From: Roseobacter cerasinus
GTDB lineage: Bacteria; Pseudomonadota; Alphaproteobacteria; Rhodobacterales; Rhodobacteraceae
Direction: 5' to 3'
Assembly (NCBI RefSeq): GCF_009811755.1
Contig: NZ_BLIV01000007.1
Span: forward strand, 124,001 to 188,000
DNA length: 64,000 nucleotides
Made by a program: the position numbers and the translations under genes. Under the pieces are notes generated by a model. The model ran no database searches. It saw only the letters and a program-made list of their open reading frames with translations, and was not told the origin of the DNA. The first letter of the stretch is position 1; each line of letters begins with the position of its first letter. Below, in pieces: positions 1 through 8,744 of this stretch.

Positions 1-747
1 TCCGCCATGGCGCATGACCTTTTGGGCGAACGCTTCGACATCCACGGCGGTGGCATCGATCTGCAGTTTCCGCACCACGAGAACGAAATCGCCCAGTCGC
101 GCTGCGCAGGCCACGGCTTTGCCAATTTCTGGATGCACAACGAGATGCTTCAGGTCGAGGGCAAGAAGATGTCCAAGTCCTTGGGCAATTTCTTCACCGT
201 GCGCGATTTGCTCGACCAGGGCGTGCCGGGTGAGGTGATCCGCTTTGTAATGCTGAGCACGCATTATCGCAAACCTATGGACTGGACCGAGAAGAAGCGG
301 GAGGAGGCGGAGCGGACGTTGCGGAAGTGGTACCATCTCGTTGGGCTTGCTGGAGCCGCAAGCGAGTATCCTCCGTTGATGGCTGCCCTCAGCGACGATC
401 TGAATACGCCAGAAGCCATCAAGTTACTGCATCATTTAGCGAATGCGGGTGATGTGAATACGCTAATTTTTGGACTTGGCACTCTGGGACTTTGGCCAGG
501 AGAGGTACCACAGTGGGCCAAGGTCCCAGGCTTCACAGACGCCGAAACAGGACTTTTGTCTGACCTGATGCTGCGACGAGAGTCCGCACGTCGACGTAAG
601 GACTTTGCGGAGGCCGACCGTATAAGAGATGGCCTAGTTCGCGCTGGTGTCGAGATACGCGACACCAGTGATGGCACAGTTTTCAACAAACTCCTAAATT
701 TCGACGTCGATGTCTTAGACAGGGTCTGGGGTGGAGAGTCATGCTGA
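1..747 (+). CDS. cysS: Cysteine--tRNA ligase, 3' part (5' end outside window)
   Basis: Charges tRNA-Cys with cysteine in the cytoplasm. The window opens inside the gene: the reading frame is open from base 1 and begins S-A-M, the end of the usual ECSAM zinc-site segment. Next come the zinc-ligand segment PHHENE and the KMSKS catalytic loop (KKMSKSLGN, around residue 56 of the fragment), then the helical DALR-type C-terminal part and a stop at 745-747. The 248 residues seen fit the C-terminal half of a normal-length enzyme. From about base 330 onward the codons become less G+C-rich than the first 300 bases. The next gene, cimA, is a common neighbour in this family. Confidence 0.95.
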   Translation, partial: SAMAHDLLGERFDIHGGGIDLQFPHHENEIAQSRCAGHGFANFWMHNEMLQVEGKKMSKSLGNFFTVRDLLDQGVPGEVIRFVMLSTHYRKPMDWTEKKREEAERTLRKWYHLVGLAGAASEYPPLMAALSDDLNTPEAIKLLHHLANAGDVNTLIFGLGTLGLWPGEVPQWAKVPGFTDAETGLLSDLMLRRESARRRKDFAEADRIRDGLVRAGVEIRDTSDGTVFNKLLNFDVDVLDRVWGGESC

Positions 748-855
748 TGGTTCGGAAAACCGATGCGCTGGGTGCGATAGCGGATGCATTACTGAAGGAC
801 AGCGCCCGAGCCTGGGGGGGCGTGAAGCGCCCTCCCGTGGGGAGGGTCGGGCGCA

Positions 856-876
856 GTCCGGGCCTGCAGCCCGGAC
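856..876 (+). terminator. Hairpin downstream of cysS
   Basis: GTCCGGGC (856-863) and GCCCGGAC (869-876) form a perfect 8-bp stem with a 5-base loop, 109 bases after the cysS stop. There is no T-run after it, so it is either a Rho-assisted or RNA-stabilising hairpin rather than a classic intrinsic terminator. Confidence 0.4.
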
Positions 877-923
877 ACGTGGTTCTGCTAAGTAGACGTT
901 CCATCCATAACCACCCACGCAAC

Positions 924-981
924 GGTGGCCCAAGGCCCACCGCACCTGCCAGCCGACAGGTTCGGCGGGCTTCAGGCCGCC
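924..981 (+). repeat. Palindromic intergenic repeat, copy A (short form)
   Basis: Begins GGTGGCCCAAGGCCCACC, then CACCTGCC, and ends GGCTTCAGGCCGCC. The ends pair with each other (GGTGGCC with GGCCGCC, one G-T pair). Inner arms pair imperfectly, and ACCTG (944-948) pairs with CAGGT (957-961). The first 27 bases are identical to copy B at 23372 except one base, and the 3' end is nearly the same. It looks like a REP/MITE-like element that folds on itself. Confidence 0.65.
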
Positions 982-997
982 GCCCGGGACAACCATC

Positions 998-2620
998 ATG
1001 ACCCGCGAGCGGCTCTTTCTCTACGACACCACCCTGCGCGATGGGCAGCAGACCCAAGGCGTGCAGTTCTCGACCGAGGAAAAGCGCGCCATCGCTGAGG
1101 CGCTGGACACACTCGGCGTGGACTACATCGAAGGCGGCTGGCCTGGCGCCAACCCCACCGACAGCGCCTTCTTCGAGGCTTCGCCCAAAACCCGCGCCAC
1201 AATGACGGCCTTCGGCATGACCAAACGCGCTGGCATGTCCGCCGAGAACGACGATGTCCTCGCCGCCGTCCTCAACGCCGGCACCCAGGCCGTCTGCCTC
1301 GTCGGCAAGACCCATGACTTCCACGTGCGCGCTGCCCTGGGCATCTCGGAGCAGGAAAACACCGAGAACATCGCCCGCTCCATCGCGCACCTCACATCCC
1401 AGGGCCGCGAAGCGCTCTTTGACGCCGAACACTTCTTCGACGGCTATCGCGCCAACCCGGACTACGCGCTGGAGGCTGTCAAAGCGGCCCATGACGCGGG
1501 CGCCCGCTGGGTGGTGCTCTGCGACACCAATGGCGGCACGCTGCCCGCTGACGTCCACCGCATCACGGCCGAGGTCATCGCCGCAGGCATCCCCGGCGAC
1601 CGCTTGGGCATCCACACCCACAATGACACCGAGAACGCGGTGGCCTGCACGCTCGCCGCCGTCGACGCAGGTGCGCGGCAGATCCAGGGCACGCTCAACG
1701 GCCTGGGCGAGCGCTGTGGCAACGCCAATCTCACGGCGCTCATCCCGATCCTGTTGCTGAAAGAGCCCTACGCCAGCCGCTTCGAGATCGGCGTCACCCG
1801 CGAGGCGCTGACAGGCCTCACCCGCACCAGCCGCATGCTCGATGAAATCCTCAACCGCGTGCCCTTCCGCCAAGCAGCCTTTGTGGGCTCCTCGGCCTTC
1901 GCGCATAAGGCGGGGCTGCACGCCTCGGCGATCCTCAAGGACCCCACCACCTACGAACACATCGACCCCGCCGACGTGGGCAACACCCGCATCATCCCGA
2001 TGTCGAACCAGGCCGGGCAATCCAACCTGCGCAAGCGGCTCGGCGACGCAGGCATCACGGTCAAGAAGGGCGACCCCGCCCTCGGCCTCATCCTCGACCG
2101 CATCAAGACGCGCGAAGCAGACGGCTACTCCTACGACACCGCGCAGGCCAGCTTCGAACTGCTCGCTCGCGAGACACTGGGCCAGATGCCGGAGTTCTTC
2201 GAGGTCAAACGCTACCGCGTGACCGTGGAGCGCCGCAAAAACAAATACGACCAGATGATCAGCCTCTCGGAGGCGGTTGTCGTGGTCAAGATCGACGGCG
2301 AAAAGAAGCTGTCGGTCAGCGAATCCATGGATGATGTCGGCTCCGACCGCGGCCCCGTGAACGCCCTGGCCAAGGCGCTGGCCAAGGACCTCGGGCCCTA
2401 CCAGCACATCATGGACGACATGCGCCTCGTCGACTTCAAGGTCCGCATCACCCAGGGCGGCACCGAAGCCGTCACCCGCGTCATCATCGACAGCGAAGAC
2501 GGGCAGGGGCGGCGCTGGTCCACCGTGGGTGTCTCGCCCAACATAGTCGATGCCTCCTTCGAGGCGCTACTGGACGCCATCCGCTGGAAAATCCTGCGCG
2601 ACACGAAAGCCGCCGCATGA
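998..2620 (+). CDS. cimA: (R)-citramalate synthase, CimA type
   Basis: 540 residues. Condenses pyruvate and acetyl-CoA to citramalate, the first step of the threonine-independent isoleucine route. The N-terminal TIM barrel carries the HMGL-like signature DTTLRDGQQ (residues 10-18), metal-binding HTHND (around 205) and GLGERCGNANL (around 234). A LeuA-type regulatory domain follows from about residue 400, which in the family binds the feedback inhibitor isoleucine. The length and the opening FLYDTTLRDG match CimA better than 2-isopropylmalate synthase. The stop overlaps the next start by 4 bases (ATGA). Third codon positions are strongly C-biased. Confidence 0.92.
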   Translation: MTRERLFLYDTTLRDGQQTQGVQFSTEEKRAIAEALDTLGVDYIEGGWPGANPTDSAFFEASPKTRATMTAFGMTKRAGMSAENDDVLAAVLNAGTQAVCLVGKTHDFHVRAALGISEQENTENIARSIAHLTSQGREALFDAEHFFDGYRANPDYALEAVKAAHDAGARWVVLCDTNGGTLPADVHRITAEVIAAGIPGDRLGIHTHNDTENAVACTLAAVDAGARQIQGTLNGLGERCGNANLTALIPILLLKEPYASRFEIGVTREALTGLTRTSRMLDEILNRVPFRQAAFVGSSAFAHKAGLHASAILKDPTTYEHIDPADVGNTRIIPMSNQAGQSNLRKRLGDAGITVKKGDPALGLILDRIKTREADGYSYDTAQASFELLARETLGQMPEFFEVKRYRVTVERRKNKYDQMISLSEAVVVVKIDGEKKLSVSESMDDVGSDRGPVNALAKALAKDLGPYQHIMDDMRLVDFKVRITQGGTEAVTRVIIDSEDGQGRRWSTVGVSPNIVDASFEALLDAIRWKILRDTKAAA

Positions 2621-3345
2621 CCGCCTATTGGGACGCCTTCTTTACCCTGCACCGCGACCTGCCGCGCGAAGGCCCGGGCGAGCCCGCTGATGTGGCCTGG
2701 GCCGTGGCCACCGCAGGCACGGCGCCCACCGCCCGCATCTGCGACGCCGCCTGCGGCCCCGGTGCCGACATCACCGCCCTGCGCGCCGCCGCACCCCAGG
2801 GCCATGTGACCGCCCTCGACAAATACCCGCATTTCATCGACCAGGCCCAAAGAGCCCATGGCACCGACCCCGCCGTCACACTTCGGACCGGCGACATGGC
2901 CGACATCACCGGGCCCTTTGATCTCATCTGGTGCGCGGGCGCGCTCTACTTTCTGGGCATCACCGAGGGGCTCAAAACCTGGCGCGATGCCCTCGCTCCC
3001 GGCGGCGCCGTCGCCTTCTCCGAACCCTGCTGGTTCACCGAGGCGCGCCCGCAGGAGGCCGCAGACCTCTGGTCCGGCGACTACCCCGCCATGACCGACG
3101 CAAAAGGCATCGACGCTCGGGTGCGCGCGGCGCGATACCGCACCATCGGCACCCGAAAACTCTCCTCTGCAGCCTGGGAAAACTACTACGCGCCCATGGA
3201 CGCCCGCATCGCGGCCCTCTCCTCCGGCGATACCCCCGAGATGCAACAGGTGCTCGCCGAGGCCCGCCGCGAAGCCCAAGTCTGGCGCGCGCACCGCAAG
3301 AGCTTTGGCTACCTGCTCAGCGTCGTGCAGCCGGATGACCTTTGA
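2617..3345 (+). CDS. Class I SAM-dependent methyltransferase
   Basis: 242 residues with a Rossmann-type methyltransferase fold. The SAM-binding motif I is DAACGPGAD (residues 43-51), an acidic residue ends strand 2 (ALDKYPHFID), and motif post-I/II is GDMADITGPFDLIWCAGAL. The substrate cannot be told; the overall layout resembles small-molecule methyltransferases of the trans-aconitate type. It starts inside the cimA stop codon and overlaps the next gene by 11 bases, so it is translated from the cimA operon. Confidence 0.8.
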   Translation: MTAYWDAFFTLHRDLPREGPGEPADVAWAVATAGTAPTARICDAACGPGADITALRAAAPQGHVTALDKYPHFIDQAQRAHGTDPAVTLRTGDMADITGPFDLIWCAGALYFLGITEGLKTWRDALAPGGAVAFSEPCWFTEARPQEAADLWSGDYPAMTDAKGIDARVRAARYRTIGTRKLSSAAWENYYAPMDARIAALSSGDTPEMQQVLAEARREAQVWRAHRKSFGYLLSVVQPDDL

Positions 3346-4105
3346 CGCCAACCTCACCGCCTGCGCGGGCCTCGTCCAGCACGGCGACCCCGACCGCTTT
3401 GCCGCCACAATGGCGAGCCCCCTCAGCACCCGCCGGCGCCTCTTCCCCCTCTACGCCTTCAACGTCGAAGTCGCGCGCGCGCCTTGGGTGACAAAGGAGC
3501 CGATGATCGCCGAGATGCGCCTGCAATGGTGGCGCGACGCGCTCGAAGAGATCGCCGAAGGCCGACCCCCGCGCCGCCACGAGGTCGTCACCCCGATGGC
3601 CCGCATGCTCACCCCAGATCAGGCCCGCGCGCTCGACACTCTGGTGGCCGCGCGCCGCTGGGACATCGGCACCGAGGCCTTCGAGGATGAAACCGCCCTC
3701 TGGCGCTACCTCGACGCCACCACCGGCACATTGCTCTGGACCGCCGCCGCAAGCCTCGGCGCGCCCGCGGGCGACGAAGCCGCCCTCCGCCAGACAGCCC
3801 GCGCCGTAGCACTCGCCAACTGGATGCTGGCCCTGCCGGAACTGGAGGCCCGCGGCAAACGCCCGATGCACGACGGCCGACCCGAGACCCTGGCCGTGCT
3901 CGCCAAAGGCGCCCTCACGGACCTCGCCGCGCAAAGCGTGCTCAGCCCTGCCGCGCATCAGGCGCTGCTCTCGGGATGGCGCGCCCGCCACATCCTCAAA
4001 ACAGTCTCCAAACACCCACAACGCGTGGCCCGGGCCGCGCTTGTCACCCCAGATCTCCACCGCAGCATCACGCTGATCCGCGCCCGCCTCCTGGGCCGAA
4101 TCTGA
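3335..4105 (+). CDS. Squalene/phytoene synthase family protein (NDUFAF6-like)
   Basis: 256 residues when started at the ATG at 3335, which lies within the end of the methyltransferase gene. The all-helical head-to-head prenyl-synthase family is recognised from RRRLFPLYAFNVEVA, IAEMRLQWWRDAL and the later LANWMLALPELEARG segments. The Asp-rich metal motifs of true squalene or phytoene synthases are degenerate. That is typical of the small alphaproteobacterial homologues related to the mitochondrial complex I assembly factor NDUFAF6, so catalysis of prenyl condensation is doubtful. No other carotenoid gene is in the window. Confidence 0.75.
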   Translation: MTFDANLTACAGLVQHGDPDRFAATMASPLSTRRRLFPLYAFNVEVARAPWVTKEPMIAEMRLQWWRDALEEIAEGRPPRRHEVVTPMARMLTPDQARALDTLVAARRWDIGTEAFEDETALWRYLDATTGTLLWTAAASLGAPAGDEAALRQTARAVALANWMLALPELEARGKRPMHDGRPETLAVLAKGALTDLAAQSVLSPAAHQALLSGWRARHILKTVSKHPQRVARAALVTPDLHRSITLIRARLLGRI

Positions 4106-4106
4106 C

Positions 4107-4141
4107 TTCTTCTGGCCGGAAATATCCCGGGTGAGGCGCGG
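4107..4141 (-). repeat. Short intergenic motif, copy 1
   Basis: Read on the minus strand this is a variant of GCCTCCGGCGGGGATATTT followed by GGCCAGAAGAAG: it reads GCCTCACCCGGGATATTT, then CCGGCCAGAAGAAG. It lies between the convergent stops of the squalene-synthase-like gene and the MFS gene. The best full copy is at 31821-31856. Confidence 0.55.
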
Positions 4142-4162
4142 CACGCGCCGAGGGCAGAGCCC

Positions 4163-5386
4163 TCAGACCACCTGCGGCTTGGGCCGCATCACCAGCCAGA
4201 TCAGCGCACAGCCCGCCAGCACGAGGAAGGGGATCATCGCGATATTCACCGCCGCCCAACCCTCTTCCGCCGACCCGCCCGAGCAGTTCATCAACCCACC
4301 CGAGGCGAGCGAAGCCAGCGTCACTCCACCGAACACGAGCAGGTCATTCACCCCCTGGAGGCGCCCCCGCTCATGCGGCTCATGCGCTCCGGCCAGCATC
4401 GTCGTGGCGCCGATGAAGCCGAAGTTCCACCCAAGCCCCAAGAGAATCAGCGCCACAAAGAAATGCCCCAGCGCGACCCCAGAGAGCGCCACCGCGCCTG
4501 CCGCGCCCAGGATCAGCAGCCCCAGCCCCATGATCCGCTCAACTCCAAAGCGTACAATCAGATGCCCGGTGAAGAACGATGGCGCAAACATTGCCAGCAC
4601 ATGGCCGGTGACCACATTCGAGGCATCTGCCACCGCGAACCCGCAACCGACGACGGCAAGCGGCGTCGACGTCATCACCAGGTTCATCAGCGCGTAAGAC
4701 ACCATCGCGCAGATCACCGCGACCGCGATACGTGGTGTCTTCAGAAGCTCTATTACAGAGCGCCCGCGGGGCGAATCTTCGGTCGGCTTCGGCGGCGTCG
4801 GAATGTCGAGGAAGGCAAAGAGCAGCATGCCTAGCACATTCAGCGCCATCGCCGCCATGTAGACGGGGAAGAACCGCATCACGGTCGCATCGGGGGTGCT
4901 GCTGGTCAGATACCCCACCAGTTGTGGCCCGATGATCGCCGACAAGAGCCCGCCCGCCATGACATAGGAAATCGCCTTCGGGCGATAGCTGTCCGAGGCC
5001 GTATCGGCGGCGGCAAACCGGAAAAACCCCTGTGAGGACATATAGATGCCGGTCAAATAGCTGCCGATCAGAAACATCCAGAAGTTCGACAGCGTCAGCG
5101 CATAAGCGCAGATCGCGGCCCCCGCCAGCCCGCCAAGCGCGCCCACTATCAACCCCGCCCGCCGCCCATAGCGCTGCATCAGCGTCGAGAGCCAGGGTGC
5201 CGTGGTCATCGAGCCAAAGACGATCATCGAGATCGGCAATGTCGCGAGACAGGCATTCACCGCCATCTGCTGCCCGGCCAGCCCGCCGATCACGAAGATC
5301 ATCGTGATCTGGCTGCCCAGAAAGGCTTGCGCCATCACGAGCACCATCACATTGCGCCTGGCGCGATTATCATCCGTCTCGGGCAT
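4163..5386 (-). CDS. MFS transporter
   Basis: 407 residues, 12 predicted hydrophobic segments, starting at the ATG on the minus strand at 5386 (MPETDDNRARRN). It has a loop 2-3 motif related to the MFS signature (LMQRYGRRAG), a central hydrophilic linker rich in Pro and Lys around residues 200-215, and a second six-helix half. Inner-membrane secondary transport; the substrate is not evident. An upstream open frame extends to 5971 but has no coding character and runs antisense to cobK, so it is excluded. It is transcribed divergently from cobK with only 75 bases between starts. Confidence 0.85.
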   Translation of the reverse strand: MPETDDNRARRNVMVLVMAQAFLGSQITMIFVIGGLAGQQMAVNACLATLPISMIVFGSMTTAPWLSTLMQRYGRRAGLIVGALGGLAGAAICAYALTLSNFWMFLIGSYLTGIYMSSQGFFRFAAADTASDSYRPKAISYVMAGGLLSAIIGPQLVGYLTSSTPDATVMRFFPVYMAAMALNVLGMLLFAFLDIPTPPKPTEDSPRGRSVIELLKTPRIAVAVICAMVSYALMNLVMTSTPLAVVGCGFAVADASNVVTGHVLAMFAPSFFTGHLIVRFGVERIMGLGLLILGAAGAVALSGVALGHFFVALILLGLGWNFGFIGATTMLAGAHEPHERGRLQGVNDLLVFGGVTLASLASGGLMNCSGGSAEEGWAAVNIAMIPFLVLAGCALIWLVMRPKPQVV

Positions 5387-5461
5387 GTGCCTTGCGTAGA
5401 ACGCTTGCCGGACAGGGGCAAGCCCCTTGCCATGACTGGCCCGTTCCCTAAAAGTCGCGGG

Positions 5462-6205
5462 ATGATGAATAGTGGGACGGTTTTGGTGATGGCAGGGGCA
5501 CGAGAGGCGCATACGCTTGCTGCCAGCCTGCGCCGTCGCGGCCGCAAAGTGATTGTCAGCCTGCCCGCGGCTGAGCGTGCCTTCGAACCCTTCACCGCAC
5601 CGGTGCGCATAGGCCCGTTTCCAAGCAAAGAGGCCATGGCCGATTGGATGGCGGCCCAGGGGGTGCGCACGGTGATCGATGCAAGCCATGCCTTTGACGT
5701 GGAGATCTCCCGGGATGTCTCGCTGATCTGCAAGGTCCAGGATCTGCGATATCTGCGGGTGCTGCGCCCGCCCTGGCGTCAGTCTCGGCAGGATATCTGG
5801 CTGCCCTACAGATCCATTGCAAAGGCCGCACAGGACGTGCCTGCAGGAGAGCGGGTTTTTACCAACACAGGCCGCGCAACGCTGAATGAGTATCGCGGAT
5901 TCCGGGGGGACGTGCTGTTCGTGCGCCAGACGCAGCTGCATGACGAGGCGGCGCCCTTCGCCTTTGCCCATTATGTCTTTGGCACGCCGCCGTTTTCGCA
6001 GGGCGGTGAGGAAAGCCTGTTCACGGAGTTGAACATCTCGCGGCTGATCTGCCGCAATGTCGGCGGCCCGGCCAGCATGTCCAAGCTGCTGGCGGCCCGG
6101 CGGCTCGGCCTGCCGGTTGCTATGATCGAACGCCCCCAGACACCCGCATGGATCACACGTGTCGACTCGGTGAACGAAGCTTTGGCCTGGGAGGCAAACG
6201 CATGA
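5462..6205 (+). CDS. cobK: Precorrin-6A / cobalt-precorrin-6A reductase
   Basis: 247 residues. Reduces the macrocycle of (cobalt-)precorrin-6A with NADPH during corrin synthesis. Recognised from VIDASHAFDVEIS (the family's DATHPFA region), the LRYLRVLRPPW block, and the C-terminal ISRLICRNVGGPASMSKLLAAR and LPVAMIERP blocks, where the family has K/R-N-S/V-GG and PV-MI-RP. Two adjacent ATGs (5462, 5465) are possible. It is an orphan here: no other cobalamin gene and no cobalamin riboswitch were seen nearby. Its stop overlaps the alkA start (ATGA, 6202-6205). Confidence 0.85.
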   Translation: MMNSGTVLVMAGAREAHTLAASLRRRGRKVIVSLPAAERAFEPFTAPVRIGPFPSKEAMADWMAAQGVRTVIDASHAFDVEISRDVSLICKVQDLRYLRVLRPPWRQSRQDIWLPYRSIAKAAQDVPAGERVFTNTGRATLNEYRGFRGDVLFVRQTQLHDEAAPFAFAHYVFGTPPFSQGGEESLFTELNISRLICRNVGGPASMSKLLAARRLGLPVAMIERPQTPAWITRVDSVNEALAWEANA

Positions 6206-6834
6206 CTGCAGGCCGTCTGATCGAGACGGACGCAGATGTCGCTGAAGGCGCGGACTGGCTCGCCCGGCAGGATCCGCGTCTGGCCGCGGCTTTGCAGACC
6301 TGCGGCCCTTTGCCGCTGCGCCGACGCCCGGATGGGTTTGCGCAGCTGCTCAGCGCCATTGTGAGCCAACAGGTCAGCGTCGCCTCAGCCCGTGCGCTTT
6401 GGTCGAACCTCGAAGCGGCGAAGGTCACGACCCCGGACGCCGTGCTGCGCCACAGTCAGGAGGAGCTGCGTGAATTCGGTCTGAGCCGCCAGAAGGCGCG
6501 CTATGCCCATGCTCTCGCAGAGGCCGGCATCGACTACGATGCCCTGCGCGAGGCCCCGGATGACCAGGTGATCGAGACCCTGACCGCCGTCACTGGAATC
6601 GGGGTCTGGACCGCCGAGATCTACGCCATGTTCTCCCTGGGCCGCGCCGATGTCTTTGCCCCCGGCGATCTGGCACTTCAGGAGGCGGCGCGCGCGATCT
6701 ATGATTTGCCCGAGCGCCCCAAGGAGCGCGCCTTGCGGCAGATGTCGGTGGATTGGTCGCCCTGGCGGTCGGTTGCAGCACGCCTTTTCTTTACCTACTA
6801 CAGGCACATCAAACAGAGGGACGGCATCACATGA
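6202..6834 (+). CDS. alkA: DNA-3-methyladenine glycosylase II family protein
   Basis: 210 residues. Excises alkylated bases in base-excision repair. HhH-GPD fold: AIVSQQVSVASARALW, then the helix-hairpin-helix ending in VTGIGVWTAEIYAMF, followed by APGDLALQ, where the Asp in the GD(L) position is the expected catalytic residue. The N-terminal TBP-like domain of E. coli AlkA is missing, so this is the short form. The start overlaps the cobK stop, and the stop overlaps the next start (ATGA, 6831-6834), so cobK, alkA and the esterase form one transcript. Confidence 0.88.
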   Translation: MTAGRLIETDADVAEGADWLARQDPRLAAALQTCGPLPLRRRPDGFAQLLSAIVSQQVSVASARALWSNLEAAKVTTPDAVLRHSQEELREFGLSRQKARYAHALAEAGIDYDALREAPDDQVIETLTAVTGIGVWTAEIYAMFSLGRADVFAPGDLALQEAARAIYDLPERPKERALRQMSVDWSPWRSVAARLFFTYYRHIKQRDGIT

Positions 6835-7496
6835 CACGGGTACTCAACGCGGACCGCCGCGCGCCAGCCTCGGGCGACACACGCTCCGTCGTCGTCTTCC
6901 TGCACGGCTATGGCGCCAATGGCGCCGACCTTCTGGGGCTGGCTGATCCTCTGTCGGAGCATCTGCCCGACACGCTGTTTGTGGCGCCTGATGCGCCTGA
7001 GGCCTGTGCGGGTGCGCCCATGGGCTTCCAGTGGTTTCCGATCCCCTGGATCGACGGCTCCTCGGAGGAGGAGAGCATGCGCGGCATGATGCAGGCGGTC
7101 GATGACCTCAACGCCTTCCTCGATGCGCTGATGGTCGATGAGGACGTGCTGCCCGAGCAGGTGGTGCTGTTCGGCTTTTCCCAGGGCACGATGATGGCGC
7201 TGCATGTGGCCCCCCGGCGCGAAGATGCGGTGGCGGGCATCGTGGCTTTCTCGGGCCGTCTGCTCAGCCCCGAAACGCTTGCCGATGAGGTGGTGGTGCG
7301 CCCGCCGGTGCTGCTGGTGCACGGCGATGCGGACGATGTGGTGCCACCGCAATCACTGCCGCAGGCGGCTGAGGCGCTGCAGGAAGCGGGCTGGCAGGAT
7401 GTCTATGCCCACATCATGAAAGGCACCGGCCACGGTATAGCACCTGATGGCCTCTCCGTCGCACTGGCCTTCATGCGCGACAAGCTGGGGCTTTGA
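6831..7496 (+). CDS. Alpha/beta hydrolase, carboxylesterase/phospholipase family
   Basis: 221 residues, cytoplasmic (no signal peptide). Shows the esterase fold of the YpfH / carboxylesterase II type: oxyanion region FLHGYGANGADLL, nucleophile elbow GFSQG (around residues 114-118), catalytic Asp in VHGDADDVVP and His in KGTGHGIAP. The physiological ester is unknown. It is the third gene of the cobK-alkA-esterase operon, and its neighbours do not reveal a common pathway. Confidence 0.87.
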   Translation: MTRVLNADRRAPASGDTRSVVVFLHGYGANGADLLGLADPLSEHLPDTLFVAPDAPEACAGAPMGFQWFPIPWIDGSSEEESMRGMMQAVDDLNAFLDALMVDEDVLPEQVVLFGFSQGTMMALHVAPRREDAVAGIVAFSGRLLSPETLADEVVVRPPVLLVHGDADDVVPPQSLPQAAEALQEAGWQDVYAHIMKGTGHGIAPDGLSVALAFMRDKLGL

Positions 7497-7501
7497 CCGG
7501 A

Positions 7502-8677
7502 TCAGGCGGCTTGGCGTGCCCTGCGCGTGGCGCCCGCAAGGATGACCGCTGCGCATAGCGCAACGGCGGAGGCCACATAGATGACGGTCTGAAAGCTGTA
7601 GCTCTGCGCGATCAGCCCCACGGCGGGGCCCGCCAGAAGGCCGCTCACCATCAGCGTATTCCAATAGACCGCCGTGGCCATCGCGGGTCGCCGGGGCGCG
7701 AAGGATTGGATGTAGCTGATGCCAAGGCTGGCATAGAGCCCATAGTAGAGCCCCTCCAGCGCGCCGCCCGCGAGCATTTGCCCAAAAGTCTGAACATGCG
7801 CCAGCAGCTGAATCGTGACCACCGCCAGCAGCGTCGTGCCCAAGAGCGCGCGGCGCAGACCGATGTGCGCAATCACGAACGGCGTGGAGAAGATCACAAG
7901 CACCTCCACAAAGGTTTTGACGCTGAAGGCCAGGCCGGGCGCGTAGCCCGGCAATCCGACCTCTCGCACATAGAACAGAGGCAGCGCGGTGAAAGTCATC
8001 GAATGCGCCGTGGACAGGCAGAAAACAAAGGCTGCCGCAAACCAAAGGGCGTGCCTGGCGGTATCCGTTTCAGCATCGTCCCGGCTGGGCGGTTTGGGCT
8101 CGGCCGTGATGTCGCGGGGCAGGGCGCACCACCACAGCGCCAGCCACAGCAGCGCTGCCAGCAGGCCGAGGTGGAACACGGATGTGACGCCCATGCGGTC
8201 CGCCACAAGAAAACTTGCCGCCGGTCCGATCATCCAGGCGGTCGATGTCGTGGCCCGCATATAGGCGTTGAACCGGGTGCGGTCGACATCAGCACGTTCT
8301 GCCATGCGCCCACCCAGGCTAAACATAGTGGAGACTGCGCTGGAGCTGATGCCGAAACCCAAGACCCCAAGGCTGAGCACCATCCAGAGGGTCGGTGCGA
8401 GCGTGATGGCGAGACTTGCCAAAAGATATCCCGCGAGCGCCACACCGATGAGCGGATGCACGCGCCCGCCCGCATCGATGCGCCGCGCAAAGAGGCGGTT
8501 CGCCGCCACCGTCAGGCAAATCGCAAGTGCCGAGTAGACGCTGATCACCCACGGGTCCTGGTTCAGCCCTTCAACGAGAAAGAACCCCATATAGGGCACG
8601 ATCATCGCGGCACAGACGGTGCCGAAAAAGAGCAGCAGCAGAAAAAGGCCGAGCTGTCGATACGGATCAGATATCAT
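7502..8677 (-). CDS. MFS transporter (sugar-efflux-like)
   Basis: 391 residues, 12 hydrophobic segments, with a hydrophilic mid-loop (around residues 195-210, TAEPKPPSRDDAETD). The general layout and the segment GFGISSSAVSTMFSLGGRMAE recall SetA-type sugar efflux transporters, but the substrate is uncertain. It converges with the esterase gene, leaving 5 bases between stops. The next gene upstream on the same strand is the AraC-type regulator, 67 bases away, which may control it. Confidence 0.82.
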   Translation of the reverse strand: MISDPYRQLGLFLLLLFFGTVCAAMIVPYMGFFLVEGLNQDPWVISVYSALAICLTVAANRLFARRIDAGGRVHPLIGVALAGYLLASLAITLAPTLWMVLSLGVLGFGISSSAVSTMFSLGGRMAERADVDRTRFNAYMRATTSTAWMIGPAASFLVADRMGVTSVFHLGLLAALLWLALWWCALPRDITAEPKPPSRDDAETDTARHALWFAAAFVFCLSTAHSMTFTALPLFYVREVGLPGYAPGLAFSVKTFVEVLVIFSTPFVIAHIGLRRALLGTTLLAVVTIQLLAHVQTFGQMLAGGALEGLYYGLYASLGISYIQSFAPRRPAMATAVYWNTLMVSGLLAGPAVGLIAQSYSFQTVIYVASAVALCAAVILAGATRRARQAA

Positions 8678-8744
8678 GGACCGAACCTTCGCAAGTGTAT
8701 GGCCGCACTGACATCCTCATGCTCTGGTGTCGAGATGCAAGTCC

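Larger units (their letters stand above)
748..997. other. Intergenic region with stacked palindromes between cysS and cimA
   Basis: No convincing gene lies here. The stretch holds a G+C-rich hairpin near 804-853 (CCCTCCC facing GGGAGGG), a second perfect hairpin at 856-876, and a palindromic repeat at 924-981. The last few bases before the cimA start act as its leader. A candidate ribosome-binding site is weak (CGGGAC, 984-989). Confidence 0.6.

Noticed and set aside
683-2407. Long minus-strand open frame (574 codons) opposite cimA
   Set aside because: It lies wholly antisense to cimA, with no family motifs, and is a by-product of the C-rich third positions of cimA.
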